From: a virus
Direction: 5' to 3' (one strand)
Length of the DNA stretch: 64,000 nt
IMG/VR virus record: IMGVR_UViG_3300032235_000387
Location: 1-64,000 of that record
In this document: positions 26,786 to 34,498 of the stretch, one piece after another
How the letters are laid out: the number at the start of each line of letters is the position of its first letter
Position numbering within the stretch: position 1 is the stretch's first letter
Position numbers and translations under genes: made by a program
Notes under the pieces: model-generated
The model's database searches: none
The model's input: only the letters and a program-made list of their open reading frames with translations
Told to the model about the DNA's origin: nothing

Positions 26786-27232
26786 ATGGCATACAAAGGG
26801 AAATATTCACCATCATATCCAGAAAAATACAAAGGTGATCCCACAAATATCATCTATAGATCTTTGTGGGAAAGAAAGTTCATGAAATATTGTGATACTA
26901 ATGAAAAAATTTTAGAATGGGGAAGTGAAGAAATTGCCTTACCTTATAGATCTCCTATTGATGGGAAAGTACATAGATATTTTCCAGATTTTTATATTAA
27001 AGTCTTAGGAAATGATGGTAAAATTCAAAAATGTATAGTAGAAATTAAACCTAAAAAGCAAACTATTGAACCAAAAATTCAAAAAAAGAAAACAAAAGGA
27101 TATATTTTTGAAGTAACTGAGTGGGCAAAAAATCAAGCAAAGTGGAAAGTTGCTGAAGAATTTTGTGAAGATCGTCAATGGAAATTTATTATTATGACCG
27201 AAGATGAACTAGGTATCAGATATGGCAAGTAA
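26786..27232 (+). CDS. gp4: Head completion protein gp4
   Basis: Encodes 148 residues: MAYKGKYSPSYPEKYKGDPT, then IIYRSLWERKFMKYCDTNEKILEWGSEEIALPYRSP and YFPDFYIKV...KCIVEIKPKKQT. The WERKFM, E.I.IPY, PDF and VEIKPKKQ series is the gp4/gp50 family signature, a restriction-endonuclease-like (TnsA-like) fold with PD...E.K catalytic-type residues (PD near 74-75, EIK near 91-93). T4 gp4 is needed to finish DNA-filled heads before tail joining. It is the first gene of the plus-strand operon and overlaps the next gene by 11 bases. Confidence 0.9.
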   Translation: MAYKGKYSPSYPEKYKGDPTNIIYRSLWERKFMKYCDTNEKILEWGSEEIALPYRSPIDGKVHRYFPDFYIKVLGNDGKIQKCIVEIKPKKQTIEPKIQKKKTKGYIFEVTEWAKNQAKWKVAEEFCEDRQWKFIIMTEDELGIRYGK

Positions 27233-27785
27233 TATAACTGGTTACGAAAAACCGCTTAATCAATATACAAAAGAAGAATTAGTTCAAATTGCTGAAAAAT
27301 ATACAATATATTACATTGGTGAATCTGGAAGAGGAAAAACTAGTGGTTATAGGCAATTAACAAAAGATAAACTCATTCTCATTATACAAAATGATGATGA
27401 TTATAAAAATGCAAATCCAAAAATCCAAAATAAACCAGAAAATAGGATTCAAAGATTGACTAATAGTTTGTATGGGAATGAAAGTCCAGAAGAATTAATG
27501 GATGCAATTATAGAAGCTTTATCTGGAAATGAAGAATATTCTGTTTCAACTGGAAAATATTACACATTTTTGTATTATGCAAAAACACCAAATATTGTTT
27601 ATGATCAACATCCACTAATATTAGCAGGGGATTTAACTGAATCTGGATTTTATGGATTTAATTATCATTGGGGTAAAATAAGAAGATATACTTACCCAGA
27701 AGTTGTCAGTCCTCTTTTTCCAATTTCTTTAAGAGAATTTAATTCTTTACGTCAATTGCCTTATGCAAAATTTATTAAAAAGTAA
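27222..27785 (+). CDS. Conserved cyanophage protein between gp4 and gp48
   Basis: Encodes 187 residues. The N-terminal ~50 residues look like a SAP-type helix-turn-helix (YTKEELVQIAEKYTIYYIGE...RQLTKDKLILIIQ). The C-terminal half is aromatic and beta-like (YYTFLYYAKTPNIVYDQHPL, GFYGFNYHWGKIRRYTYPEV). No catalytic motif is visible. It overlaps gp4 by 11 bases and precedes gp48 by 23. The neighbours suggest a role in neck, tail completion or baseplate assembly. T4 gp3 (tail completion, 176 aa) is an alternative of similar length, but I see no motif to support it. Confidence 0.75.
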   Translation: MASNITGYEKPLNQYTKEELVQIAEKYTIYYIGESGRGKTSGYRQLTKDKLILIIQNDDDYKNANPKIQNKPENRIQRLTNSLYGNESPEELMDAIIEALSGNEEYSVSTGKYYTFLYYAKTPNIVYDQHPLILAGDLTESGFYGFNYHWGKIRRYTYPEVVSPLFPISLREFNSLRQLPYAKFIKK

Positions 27786-27787
27786 TA

Positions 27788-27794
27788 ATAAATA
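27788..27794 (+). promoter_or_regulatory. T4-type late promoter candidate (ATAAATA)
   Basis: AATAATAAATAG lies just after the stop of the 187-aa gene and 15 bases before the gp48 ATG. It matches 7 of 8 bases of the T4 late -10 element. The 5' leader would be very short, so confidence is moderate. Confidence 0.35.
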
Positions 27795-27808
27795 GTTCAA
27801 AAAAATAA

Positions 27809-28729
27809 ATGGCAGGAACTGTTACGCCACAATTACGATATCCTCTAAAAAATATTGGAGTTAATGACGATTATTTAAAAATAGAAGTAGTTGAATATGT
27901 TCCACCAGGATTGTCTGGACAAACTGGAAATAGATCTTTTGCACTTGGAACTACAGAACAAGCATTAAGTAGAAATAAAAATATAAGATCTACGATTATT
28001 TTACCAATTCCACAATCAATACAAGATAGTAATAGTGCAAATTGGGGTCCAAATTCGTTAAATTCTCTTGCTGGAGCAGGAGTTGCTGGAGTAGAACAAG
28101 CAATCAAAAGTAGTAGTTTAATTTCTGGTGCTTCTGGATCAATCATGCAAATTTTTAATAAATTTAATGAAGGTGTTACAGAAGGTACAGGACAACAAGC
28201 TGCATCTGCAGCTTTTTCTGGAATGGCAGTTCAAGCATTATTGGGTCAAGGTGCACCAGATTTTAACGCATTAATTTCAAGGTCTTCTGGTGCAGTAGTA
28301 AATCAAAACGTTGAATTATTATTCAATGGTGTAGATTTAAGACAACCATTTACTTTTGTATATGATATTGTTCCAAGATCAGAACAAGAGTCTTTAGTTG
28401 CGAAAAATATTATTAGAACTTTTAAGCAAGAAATGACACCAAGAAAAGGAACAACTGGAGAGACTGGTTCTGGATTTTTTGTAAAATCTCCAAATGTTTT
28501 TATTCTTGAGTATATGAGTGGTGGAAAACCACATCCATTTTTACATAAATTTAAACCATGTGCACTCACAAATATGAGTGTTAATTATACTGGGTCTGGA
28601 ACATATGCAACCTATTCTGATGCGACACCAGTTCATATGAATTTAACTTTAGCATTTCAAGAATTATCTGTTGTTTATGCAGAAGATTATACTGATAATG
28701 AAAAAGGACAGCAAGGAGTTGGGTACTAA
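27809..28729 (+). CDS. gp48: Baseplate tail-tube cap protein gp48
   Basis: Encodes 306 residues. The N-terminal YLKIEVVEYVPPGL and IILPIPQSIQDSNSANWG segments and a Gly/Ala/Ser helix-rich middle are followed by NQNVELLFNGVDLRQPFTF. The C-terminal VYDIVPRSEQESLVAKNIIR, FKQEMTP and PHPFLHKFKPCALTNMSVNY segments match the tube-fold part of gp48/gp54 family proteins (LRxFxFxYxxxPRxxxE, IIxxFKxxMxP, F.L.FQEL). In T4, gp48 sits on the baseplate and nucleates the tail tube. The stop codon shares bases with the gp53 start (TAATG), so translation is coupled. Confidence 0.9.
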   Translation: MAGTVTPQLRYPLKNIGVNDDYLKIEVVEYVPPGLSGQTGNRSFALGTTEQALSRNKNIRSTIILPIPQSIQDSNSANWGPNSLNSLAGAGVAGVEQAIKSSSLISGASGSIMQIFNKFNEGVTEGTGQQAASAAFSGMAVQALLGQGAPDFNALISRSSGAVVNQNVELLFNGVDLRQPFTFVYDIVPRSEQESLVAKNIIRTFKQEMTPRKGTTGETGSGFFVKSPNVFILEYMSGGKPHPFLHKFKPCALTNMSVNYTGSGTYATYSDATPVHMNLTLAFQELSVVYAEDYTDNEKGQQGVGY

Positions 28730-29382
28730 TGTCTTATTTTAGAGAACTTCCAGATCTAGAATATCAAACTCAATTATCGGATAGAGTTTCTTCTGATCAA
28801 TATACACTTGTTAAAAATTTGTTCAGAAGAGTAAAACTTCGTGATGATTTGCAGAATGTCTTTACAATATTTAACAAATATCAGATACCAGATGGATCAA
28901 GACCTGATTTAGTTTCTCAAGAATTATATGGAAGTTCGGAATATGATTGGGTAGTTTTAATATCTGCAGGAATAATTAATATTAGAGATCAATGGCCTTT
29001 ATCAGACAAAGACATTTATGATTATGCCTTAGAAGTTTATGGAAGTGATTTAAATTCAATACATCATTATGAAACAATAGAAGTTAAAGATTCTAAGGGA
29101 AGATTAATTCTTCCTGCAGGAAAAATAGTTGATGCATCATTTACTATACCAGATCCAGAAATTTTAATTACTAATATATCTCCAAACCCAGTAATTGGAA
29201 TAACAAATTATGAATATGAAATTAAAAAAAATAATGAAAAGAGAACAATCTATGTTCTAAAACCAATTTATTTACAACAAGTTTTAAAAGATACTAGAAA
29301 AAGTTTACTTTATGATGAATCTTCTGAGTATGTTAGTGAAAGAATAATTAGAACTGAAAATACTAGAAATACATTACCATAA
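28729..29382 (+). CDS. gp53: Baseplate wedge protein gp53
   Basis: Encodes 217 residues: MSYFRELPDLEYQTQLSDR, then VKNLFRRVKLRDDLQNVFT, YQIPDGSRPDLVSQELYGSSEYDWVVLI and INIRDQWPLSDKDI. The DGxRPDxVSxxxYGxxxYDWVVL and QWPLS motifs are diagnostic for gp53, a wedge component. The C-terminal ~90 residues (beta, then EKRTIYVLKPIYLQQVLKD) fit a LysM-like tail seen in cyanophage gp53. The 3' end overlaps the end of the converging Mom-like gene by nine bases. Confidence 0.92.
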   Translation: MSYFRELPDLEYQTQLSDRVSSDQYTLVKNLFRRVKLRDDLQNVFTIFNKYQIPDGSRPDLVSQELYGSSEYDWVVLISAGIINIRDQWPLSDKDIYDYALEVYGSDLNSIHHYETIEVKDSKGRLILPAGKIVDASFTIPDPEILITNISPNPVIGITNYEYEIKKNNEKRTIYVLKPIYLQQVLKDTRKSLLYDESSEYVSERIIRTENTRNTLP

Positions 29383-29961
29383 GAGTTCTAAACTCTTATC
29401 AAACATCATCACATATCGGTGTTTGCGGGAGCGGTCTTTCCATTCTCCTGCAGCACCTTTAATTTTGCCTCTAGAGTGTTTAGTTCCATCTGCAAAGTAG
29501 AAATCTTTTTTTGGGTTTGTGAGTCCGCAATATTTAAAGTTACAAGCGCGATAGATTGTACCATTATGGAAATCACTATCAGCGTAAGAGATGATTGCTT
29601 TAACTTCAGTATCCTTCCGTAACTGTCTAATCGCTCTTGAAACAAACCAAGAAGTGATATTATGCTCGTCAGATTGTGTGTCTGGGTGAATGCAGAGGCG
29701 CGAAAGTTCAAATAGTCCTTGTTGTTCATTTCGTTCTAATCCAAAAGCACCTTTGGCGATTTCTGGAACAGGAAGTCCAGTAAAAATACAAACTCCTAAA
29801 AGACCACCAACATTCAAAGGACTGAAATCATTCTTTTTAAAAAGTCCGTAATTATATCCAGACTTAAATCCCTTTGAAATATCTTTAAGATAGTGGTATT
29901 CTAGGAGTAGTTCTTCTGCCTGTTTTTTAGAAATCTTATCAATATAATAATCAGATTTCAT
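29374..29961 (-). CDS. Mom-like DNA-modification enzyme (GNAT-like fold)
   Basis: Encodes 195 residues. Motifs include EELLLEYHYLKDISKG, YNYGLFKKNDFSPLNVGGLL, FELSRLCIHPDTQSDEHNIT, SWFVSRAIRQLRKDTEVKA, IISYADSDFHNGTIYRACNF and FYFADG near the end. The ELSRLCIHP, NxTSWFVSRAIRxL, ISYADxxxxHxGxIYxAxNF order matches the Mom family. Phage Mu Mom converts adenine in DNA to N6-carbamoylmethyladenine and so blocks restriction enzymes; a GNAT-like fold is proposed. Placed alone between a terminator and gp53, it may be expressed with gp32 by read-through. Family assignment is fairly confident; activity is inferred. Confidence 0.8.
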   Translation of the reverse strand: MKSDYYIDKISKKQAEELLLEYHYLKDISKGFKSGYNYGLFKKNDFSPLNVGGLLGVCIFTGLPVPEIAKGAFGLERNEQQGLFELSRLCIHPDTQSDEHNITSWFVSRAIRQLRKDTEVKAIISYADSDFHNGTIYRACNFKYCGLTNPKKDFYFADGTKHSRGKIKGAAGEWKDRSRKHRYVMMFDKSLELLW

Positions 29962-29991
29962 AAAAAAAGAGGGGGAGGTCTCACTCCCCCC
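29962..29991 (-). terminator. Rho-independent terminator after gp32
   Basis: The minus strand forms GGGGGAG-(6-nt loop)-CTCCCCC followed within two bases by a run of seven T. It begins just downstream of the gp32 stop and ends one base before the Mom-like ATG. It fits attenuated transcription from the strong gp32 unit into the Mom-like gene. Confidence 0.85.
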
Positions 29992-30005
29992 ATTATAGCA
30001 CCTAA

Positions 30006-30929
30006 TCAGTCCTCTGCAAGACGGGCAAAATACGAAAGTGCATCATCATCTTCATCTTCTACTGGCGCTACAGCACGACGTGTGGGTTGAAGATTGTTGA
30101 GTTCAGAACGTAGATCATCGTCAAGATCCTTTACAGGACCACGAGAATAGGTCTCTTCTTCTTCAACTTCTTCATCAAGGCGAGCAGAAGATTTAGAACC
30201 AAGAACAGAATGAAGTCGAGTTTTTAATTCTTCATAAGTCTTGAATTGATCGGGAGAAACAAATTCTGCAAGAGAGTACTGCTTTTTCCAAATTGCTTCC
30301 ATAGCATCATCATCATTTAGAAGGGCACCCTGAGAGGCAAATTCGCTGGAATCATAGTTACGATAACCAGCAACGTTCTTTGCTTTCAGTTTGAAGTTAG
30401 CACCCTGCCAGAAGTCAAACGGATCAATCGGAGTCTCATCTTCAAACTCAGGTTGCATTGCTTCAGTGAGTTTGTCAAAGATCTTCTTACCGTACTTGAA
30501 CAGGAAGACCTTACCTTCATTTTCGGGATTTGCAGGATCTTTTACCACATAGATGTTAGAAACATAAGTCAGTTTACGCTTCTGTTTGCGAGCAACTTCT
30601 TTACCTGCATCAGTTCCATTGTTCCACAAACCAGAGTTGTGTTCGCAAACTGGGCATTTTTGATTAATAGTGGTCAAGCACTGGTCGATTAACCAACCAC
30701 CAGAACCCTGAAAAGCATGAGAATAAACCTTCACGAAGGGAAGATCTTCTCCATCTGGTGCAGGAAGGAAACGAATTACAGCGTATCCATTACCGCTTTT
30801 GTCTACGTCCAGTTTCCATACACGATCATCACCGGAATTACCAGTGGAATTCATTTTTTCTACTTCTTTGACTAGTTTTGCAGTCAGAGAACCAAGTTTA
30901 GATTGTTTTTTAAGATCGGCAAATGCCAT
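30006..30929 (-). CDS. gp32: Single-stranded DNA-binding protein gp32
   Basis: Encodes 307 residues. The N-terminal basic region (MAFADLKKQSKLGSLTAKLV) contains the LAST-like cooperativity element. The core OB-fold contains a zinc site with His71, Cys84, Cys92 and Cys95 (HAFQ...DQC..., KCPVC), equivalent to T4 gp32 His64-Cys77-Cys87-Cys90. The last ~60 residues are acidic (RLDEEVEEEETY, DEDDDALSYFARLAED), as expected for the tail that binds replication partners such as gp59. It coats single-stranded DNA in replication, recombination and repair. A good sigma70-type promoter precedes it, and a repetitive leader may be an autoregulatory operator. Confidence 0.95.
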   Translation of the reverse strand: MAFADLKKQSKLGSLTAKLVKEVEKMNSTGNSGDDRVWKLDVDKSGNGYAVIRFLPAPDGEDLPFVKVYSHAFQGSGGWLIDQCLTTINQKCPVCEHNSGLWNNGTDAGKEVARKQKRKLTYVSNIYVVKDPANPENEGKVFLFKYGKKIFDKLTEAMQPEFEDETPIDPFDFWQGANFKLKAKNVAGYRNYDSSEFASQGALLNDDDAMEAIWKKQYSLAEFVSPDQFKTYEELKTRLHSVLGSKSSARLDEEVEEEETYSRGPVKDLDDDLRSELNNLQPTRRAVAPVEDEDDDALSYFARLAED

Positions 30930-30965
30930 TTAGATACCTCGGATAATTTGGATTTTTTGGATTAC
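30930..30965 (-). promoter_or_regulatory. gp32 leader with repeated ATCC motifs, possible translational operator
   Basis: Between the predicted transcription start and the ATG, the minus strand contains four spaced ATCC units (ATCCGAG, AATCCAAA, AATCCAAA, ATCCGAGG). The last overlaps the GAGG ribosome-binding site. In T4, gp32 represses its own translation by binding an unstructured leader plus pseudoknot. An analogous role here is inference. Confidence 0.4.
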
Positions 30966-30971
30966 TCGGAT

Positions 30972-31000
30972 AGTATAACAGAAATTTCCTCAGCGGTCAA
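30972..31000 (-). promoter_or_regulatory. Sigma70-type promoter for gp32
   Basis: The minus strand reads TTGACC, 17 bases, TATACT. This is near consensus for both boxes with ideal spacing. It overlaps the 3' end of the DUF1825 gene and would start transcription ~36 bases before the gp32 ATG. It suggests expression by unmodified host polymerase, in line with early or middle timing. Confidence 0.65.
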
Positions 31001-31322
31001 TGTATTGCTTGAGGGACTCGATGGTTTTGTTCATACTACTGAATAATAAGTTCATATCAGTCTCTGGTGAGAAACCCATCAGGGCAACTGATTTGCGCAG
31101 GTTCTCTTTCATCTCAACCGCTTGCGGGTCGTCTGAAAGGGATAACCTAGTATACATCACTCTTTGCTTTTCTAGCAAGAGTTCCAGTTTTTCAATGTGC
31201 TCAAGTTTTGTTTCGCGGTCCATCATACCAAAAGTAAGAATACTTCCATATATCTGTTCTTGTAACTTGTTTATTTCTTTCAATTCTTCTTGAATAATAT
31301 CGGAGTCAAAAAAGTTACTCAT
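30990..31322 (-). CDS. DUF1825 family protein (cyanobacterial/cyanophage)
   Basis: Encodes 110 mostly helical residues: MSNFFDSDIIQEELKEINKLQ, EKLEHIEKLELLLEKQRVMY, TRLSLSDDPQAVEMKENLRK and MGFSPETDMNLLFSSM. These match DUF1825, a family found in cyanobacteria and their phages, with the conserved YTRLSLSDDPxAxxMK core. The function is unknown. It is a host-type gene placed between gp59 and gp32, overlapping gp59 by eight bases. Its location in the replication operon is typical of T4-like cyanophages. Confidence 0.85.
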   Translation of the reverse strand: MSNFFDSDIIQEELKEINKLQEQIYGSILTFGMMDRETKLEHIEKLELLLEKQRVMYTRLSLSDDPQAVEMKENLRKSVALMGFSPETDMNLLFSSMNKTIESLKQYIDR

Positions 31323-31905
31323 CTATGATTTCCCTTAAAATTTTTTTAAATTGAAACACATCAGTATTTAGAAATGGTGAATATTTTTTGATTTTTAAAC
31401 TTACGGTTTCCCACACAGGGTCCAAAAGTTTTTTATCAAAAGTTTTTGAAAAACCAAATATTTTGTCGTAAATTACGAATGTTTCTAGTGACAATTTCCC
31501 GCTTAGAAATCTTTTGAAAACTATTGGATGACCTTTGGAACAATTGAACACAGTTTCTAATTCGTTCTCTGAGAACAATTCCATTGATTGTTCTTTGAAC
31601 AAGTAGGTTAAACTCTGCTGTCTCCGCATCCAATCTGCGTATGTTCTTTCGCCAGAATTTATAATTTCTCCAATCCATAAGTTACCTGGGGAATCTGCTG
31701 CTACAAAGTTTGAAAGTAAAAAATCTACGATTTCTTTATCTGAATATTTTCTAGAACTTTTTTCAAACCAATATTTATCTTTACGTTTATTAAATGAAGA
31801 AACTGTTGCTCTTGATTTTCCTCCATACTTAAAAAAGTCATATTTACTATTTGTAAAATGACTTTTCATAGAAAGATAAGTTTGGTATGTCTCAAAAGGA
31901 CTCAT
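31315..31905 (-). CDS. gp59: Replicative helicase loader gp59
   Basis: Encodes 196 residues: MSPFETYQTYLSMKSHFTNS, DFFKYGGKSRATVSSFNKRK, DKEIVDFLLSNFVAADSPG, WIGEI, ADWMRRQQSLTYLFKEQ. The FETYxxYLSxKxHFTxxxYDFFKYGGKxR and FLLSNFV motifs are diagnostic of gp59. It loads gp41 helicase at forks coated with gp32. The C-terminal half is less conserved but of the expected length. It starts four bases inside the gp33 stop and overlaps DUF1825. Confidence 0.92.
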   Translation of the reverse strand: MSPFETYQTYLSMKSHFTNSKYDFFKYGGKSRATVSSFNKRKDKYWFEKSSRKYSDKEIVDFLLSNFVAADSPGNLWIGEIINSGERTYADWMRRQQSLTYLFKEQSMELFSENELETVFNCSKGHPIVFKRFLSGKLSLETFVIYDKIFGFSKTFDKKLLDPVWETVSLKIKKYSPFLNTDVFQFKKILREIIDE

Positions 31906-32162
31906 AAAGGAAGTTTTGCTCTCGAAGTTCGTTTCATAAAGTTAAGACGAGTTGCGTCCCACTTTAATTTCTCTTTCAAAGGTTTTGAAATGAGTTTCGT
32001 AACAGATTCTACCTCAAGACTATTGATTTCGCAATAGTGACAAATAGCATCAATATAATTAATATTTTCTTCTGCTACAATCTTTTCAATCTCAAGAGCA
32101 AACTTGGAGGGTGTTAAAAACTTATTTTCTATTGCCTGTTCTAGTTCTTTATTTGGTTCCAT
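31902..32162 (-). CDS. gp33: Late promoter transcription accessory protein gp33
   Basis: Encodes 86 residues from an ATG at 32162 with TTGGAG just upstream. The stop of the exonuclease gene overlaps the start by 14 bases. A longer frame reaches 32267, but that adds out-of-frame overlap and no gp33 similarity, so I chose the shorter start. The core LTPSKFALEIEKIVAEENIN, YIDAICHYCEINSLEVESVT, KLISKPLKEKLKWDATRLN is gp33-like. In T4, gp33 bridges RNA polymerase and the sliding clamp at late promoters together with gp55. No gp55 gene is in this window. Confidence 0.85.
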   Translation of the reverse strand: MEPNKELEQAIENKFLTPSKFALEIEKIVAEENINYIDAICHYCEINSLEVESVTKLISKPLKEKLKWDATRLNFMKRTSRAKLPL

Positions 32163-32829
32163 AGAGCTCCAATTTATCTCTAACAAACTTTCTAATGTAT
32201 TCTGAGAGAAGTTTGATGTATTTTGCTTTGTTGTATTCTTCATAGACGATGCATTCTCCATTTTCACAGGCCATTATAATTACAAGTTTTTTAACAGACA
32301 ATCCTGTTAGTTCGTATAGCATACAACCATATGCCATACATTGAACAAAATAGTGTTCAATCCACTCTCGTGGTTTTGGTTTTTTAGAAGTTTTGAAATC
32401 AATTATCGCTAATTCGCCATTGTATTCTGCAATACAATCAACTGTTCCCGCAATACCTAATTGCTTACTATATAGGGAACCTTCAAGAGAGTAAATATTA
32501 TTTATACAGTTAAGTTCTGTTTTCGCAATCTTAAAAAGAAAGTCTGAAAGAGGTTGAACTTCTGGAAGGTTTTCATTTTTGAGATGATGTTCTACAAGAG
32601 TGTGCATATCAGTTCCACGACTTGTTGCCGCTCTTGTAATACGATCTGCTTCTACATCTCCAACTTTTTTACGCCATTTAACAAATATTTCTTTATTAAA
32701 ATGACTGGTCACCGAAGTAATGGAGACCAGTCGGAGAAGTTCTTCTTCTTCAGGAACTTTATAGTACCTTACACCATCAATTGTCTCACGCTCCAACTGT
32801 GGGAGTTCAATATCAATATGATTAAACAT
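32149..32829 (-). CDS. PD-(D/E)XK exonuclease, MGME1/Cas4-like
   Basis: Encodes 226 residues. RLVSITSVTSHF and the SRGTDMHTLVEHHL helix (His76) are typical of the RecB-like nuclease N-terminus. The catalytic core GIAGTVDCIAEYNGELAIIDFKTSKK gives Asp131 and Asp144-Phe-Lys146. The QCMAYGCML motif (Gln ~163) completes motif III. It should cut single-stranded DNA and resembles the mitochondrial MGME1-type exonucleases found in cyanophages beside phoH. It shares one base with phoH (ATG overlapping its TAA) and overlaps gp33. Confidence 0.85.
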   Translation of the reverse strand: MFNHIDIELPQLERETIDGVRYYKVPEEEELLRLVSITSVTSHFNKEIFVKWRKKVGDVEADRITRAATSRGTDMHTLVEHHLKNENLPEVQPLSDFLFKIAKTELNCINNIYSLEGSLYSKQLGIAGTVDCIAEYNGELAIIDFKTSKKPKPREWIEHYFVQCMAYGCMLYELTGLSVKKLVIIMACENGECIVYEEYNKAKYIKLLSEYIRKFVRDKLELYGTK

Positions 32830-33587
32830 TAAAAACCAGCATCCATTTTTGCAACAATGTATTCTTTAACAAGTCCAGAACGAACAATATCGTCTACACC
32901 AAACTCAATTATATCAAATGATGGCATTTTACGCAACACTGACATAAAATCTACAATACCATTGCGTTCATTTGTTTTTTGTAAGTCTGACTGAGAGGCA
33001 TCACCACAAAAACAAATTTTAGTATTTTCACCAACACGAGTAATAATAGAATCTAATTCATGAAAATTTAAATTTTGGAATTCATCTACAATAATAATTG
33101 CATTATCAAGAGTAGTTCCACGAAGGAATGAAGTGGACCAGAATTTAATTGTCTCTTGCGATTTTAAGTTACCATAAAGCATCTCAAAGTCGGCATCAGA
33201 AGGCATCTGGAACATATACTTGACCATATTCTTATAAGGAATCTGGTAAATATCTGCCTTGTCTTCGTGAGATCCAGGAAGGAAACCAATCTCACGAGTT
33301 GCTACAAGAGAACGAACCAAATAGATTCTTTCATAAGGAGATTGTTCATCCAGAACATCTGCAAGAGCATTATAAAGTGTAATGAAGGTCTTACCTGTTC
33401 CAGCACATCCATAAGCAACGATATGCTTACCATCTGTATAAGAATCGAAGAGTTTTCTTTGATTTTCTGTAAGAGGATCAATATCAATTAAATATTCGGA
33501 ACTTAATGGTTTTCTCCTTTTCATTTGTTTTGCAGTCATTCCAACACCAATTGGTTGGTCATTGTTGCTTCTTTTTCTTCTTGCCAT
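32829..33587 (-). CDS. phoH: PhoH-like P-loop ATPase
   Basis: Encodes 252 residues. Walker A is GCAGTGKT at ~60-67 after the LTENQRKLFDSYTDGKHIVA lead. Walker B is NAIIIVDEFQN (~residue 145-155) and the sensor-like CFCGDASQSD comes near 185. This is the PhoH core; host PhoH proteins are longer because of an N-terminal PIN-like or KH region, and the shorter form is usual in cyanophages. PhoH is often listed as a phosphate-stress gene, though phage function is unproven; helicase-like ATPase activity on nucleic acid is likely. Confidence 0.92.
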   Translation of the reverse strand: MARRKRSNNDQPIGVGMTAKQMKRRKPLSSEYLIDIDPLTENQRKLFDSYTDGKHIVAYGCAGTGKTFITLYNALADVLDEQSPYERIYLVRSLVATREIGFLPGSHEDKADIYQIPYKNMVKYMFQMPSDADFEMLYGNLKSQETIKFWSTSFLRGTTLDNAIIIVDEFQNLNFHELDSIITRVGENTKICFCGDASQSDLQKTNERNGIVDFMSVLRKMPSFDIIEFGVDDIVRSGLVKEYIVAKMDAGF

Positions 33588-33594
33588 AAATTAA

Positions 33595-33837
33595 TTAAAG
33601 TTTTTTTACAGTTGAACCAGGCATTTTTGCCGCACGATCTAATACATCATTCCATCCAGGATTACGGTTAATGAGTTTATCTTTCCACTCACCAACTTCT
33701 CCTGGTGTGGCACATCCTTGTGACCAATCCCTTTGCCATTCGGGATTATCCTTGTACCACTGTGTGATGTCATGAACACTCATTTCAATCACTTTTGTCT
33801 CACCAGTTTCTTTGTGAATAATTGGATATATTGCCAT
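33595..33837 (-). CDS. Small conserved cyanophage protein (FmdB-like pattern without cysteines)
   Basis: Encodes 80 residues: MAIYPIIHKETGETKVIEMS, VHDITQWYKDNPEWQRDWSQ, WKDKLINRNPGWNDVLDRA. The first half follows the pattern of cyanophage FmdB-type proteins (ETGE..., M S...D...Y...NP) but lacks the CxxC zinc-ribbon cysteines of cellular FmdB. It lies seven bases before phoH in the same direction. Function is unknown. Confidence 0.75.
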   Translation of the reverse strand: MAIYPIIHKETGETKVIEMSVHDITQWYKDNPEWQRDWSQGCATPGEVGEWKDKLINRNPGWNDVLDRAAKMPGSTVKKL

Positions 33838-33862
33838 AAGTTACGAATTCAAGATAATTTAT

Positions 33863-34498
33863 TTAGACCCATTCAAGGGCTTCTGCAACCGTTGGAAATT
33901 GTTCGGAAAACACTTTCTTACATTCCAGAGCAATGTCCATATGTTCTTTCTGAGTTCCGTTTGCCGAACGGAGATTGATATAATGTATCCATGACCTGCA
34001 AGAACCGGTCATATAGATGCGTGTGGGCGTCGCTAAGGGCAGTACAAACCTTGCACACTCTTTTGCTACACCTGCATCCAACATCCGCTTGTAGAGGTTA
34101 TTAGAGTGCGCAAAGAGTTGAGCAATTTCAGATTGAAACTTCAATTTTACATAGTCACCAAGATCGTCAGTAGAGTTCTGACGGTTCTTTGTATCTTGCT
34201 TACGGAGTTCTGGAATGGGAATATTCTCAGTGATCAGATTCGTATCGGCATACCGTTGCGAAAATTCCTGGAATGTAAAGGACCTATGCCGGAGCACTTG
34301 GGCAGCAATACCACGATTGGTTTCAATTTCAAGAGTCATAGAAGACTGTTCAAAAACAGACCAATGATTATGCTTAATACAATAAGCAAGCAACTTGGCA
34401 TAGTTCTCGTTGTCCTGATTAGCAGGATTAGAGACTCGTGCAATGTATGCCATTGTTTTTTCTGCATCGGGAGTTACCGAAATAAGTTTAACTGTCAT
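33863..34498 (-). CDS. thyX: FAD-dependent thymidylate synthase ThyX
   Basis: Encodes 211 residues. The ThyX signature RHRX7S is seen as RHRSFTFQEFS with Arg70, His71, Arg72 and Ser80. Other conserved pieces are HWSVFEQSSMTLEIE, SQRYADT, VAKECARFVLPLATPTRIYM and SWIHYINLRSANGTQKEH. The enzyme makes dTMP from dUMP using methylenetetrahydrofolate and FAD. It helps supply nucleotides for phage DNA synthesis. The gene overlaps the preceding small gene by four bases (ATGA). Confidence 0.95.
   Translation of the reverse strand: MTVKLISVTPDAEKTMAYIARVSNPANQDNENYAKLLAYCIKHNHWSVFEQSSMTLEIETNRGIAAQVLRHRSFTFQEFSQRYADTNLITENIPIPELRKQDTKNRQNSTDDLGDYVKLKFQSEIAQLFAHSNNLYKRMLDAGVAKECARFVLPLATPTRIYMTGSCRSWIHYINLRSANGTQKEHMDIALECKKVFSEQFPTVAEALEWV

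Noticed and set aside
32163-32267. Longer start for gp33
   Set aside because: It would overlap the exonuclease gene by 119 bases and adds sequence unlike gp33. The ATG at 32162 has a strong TTGGAG site.
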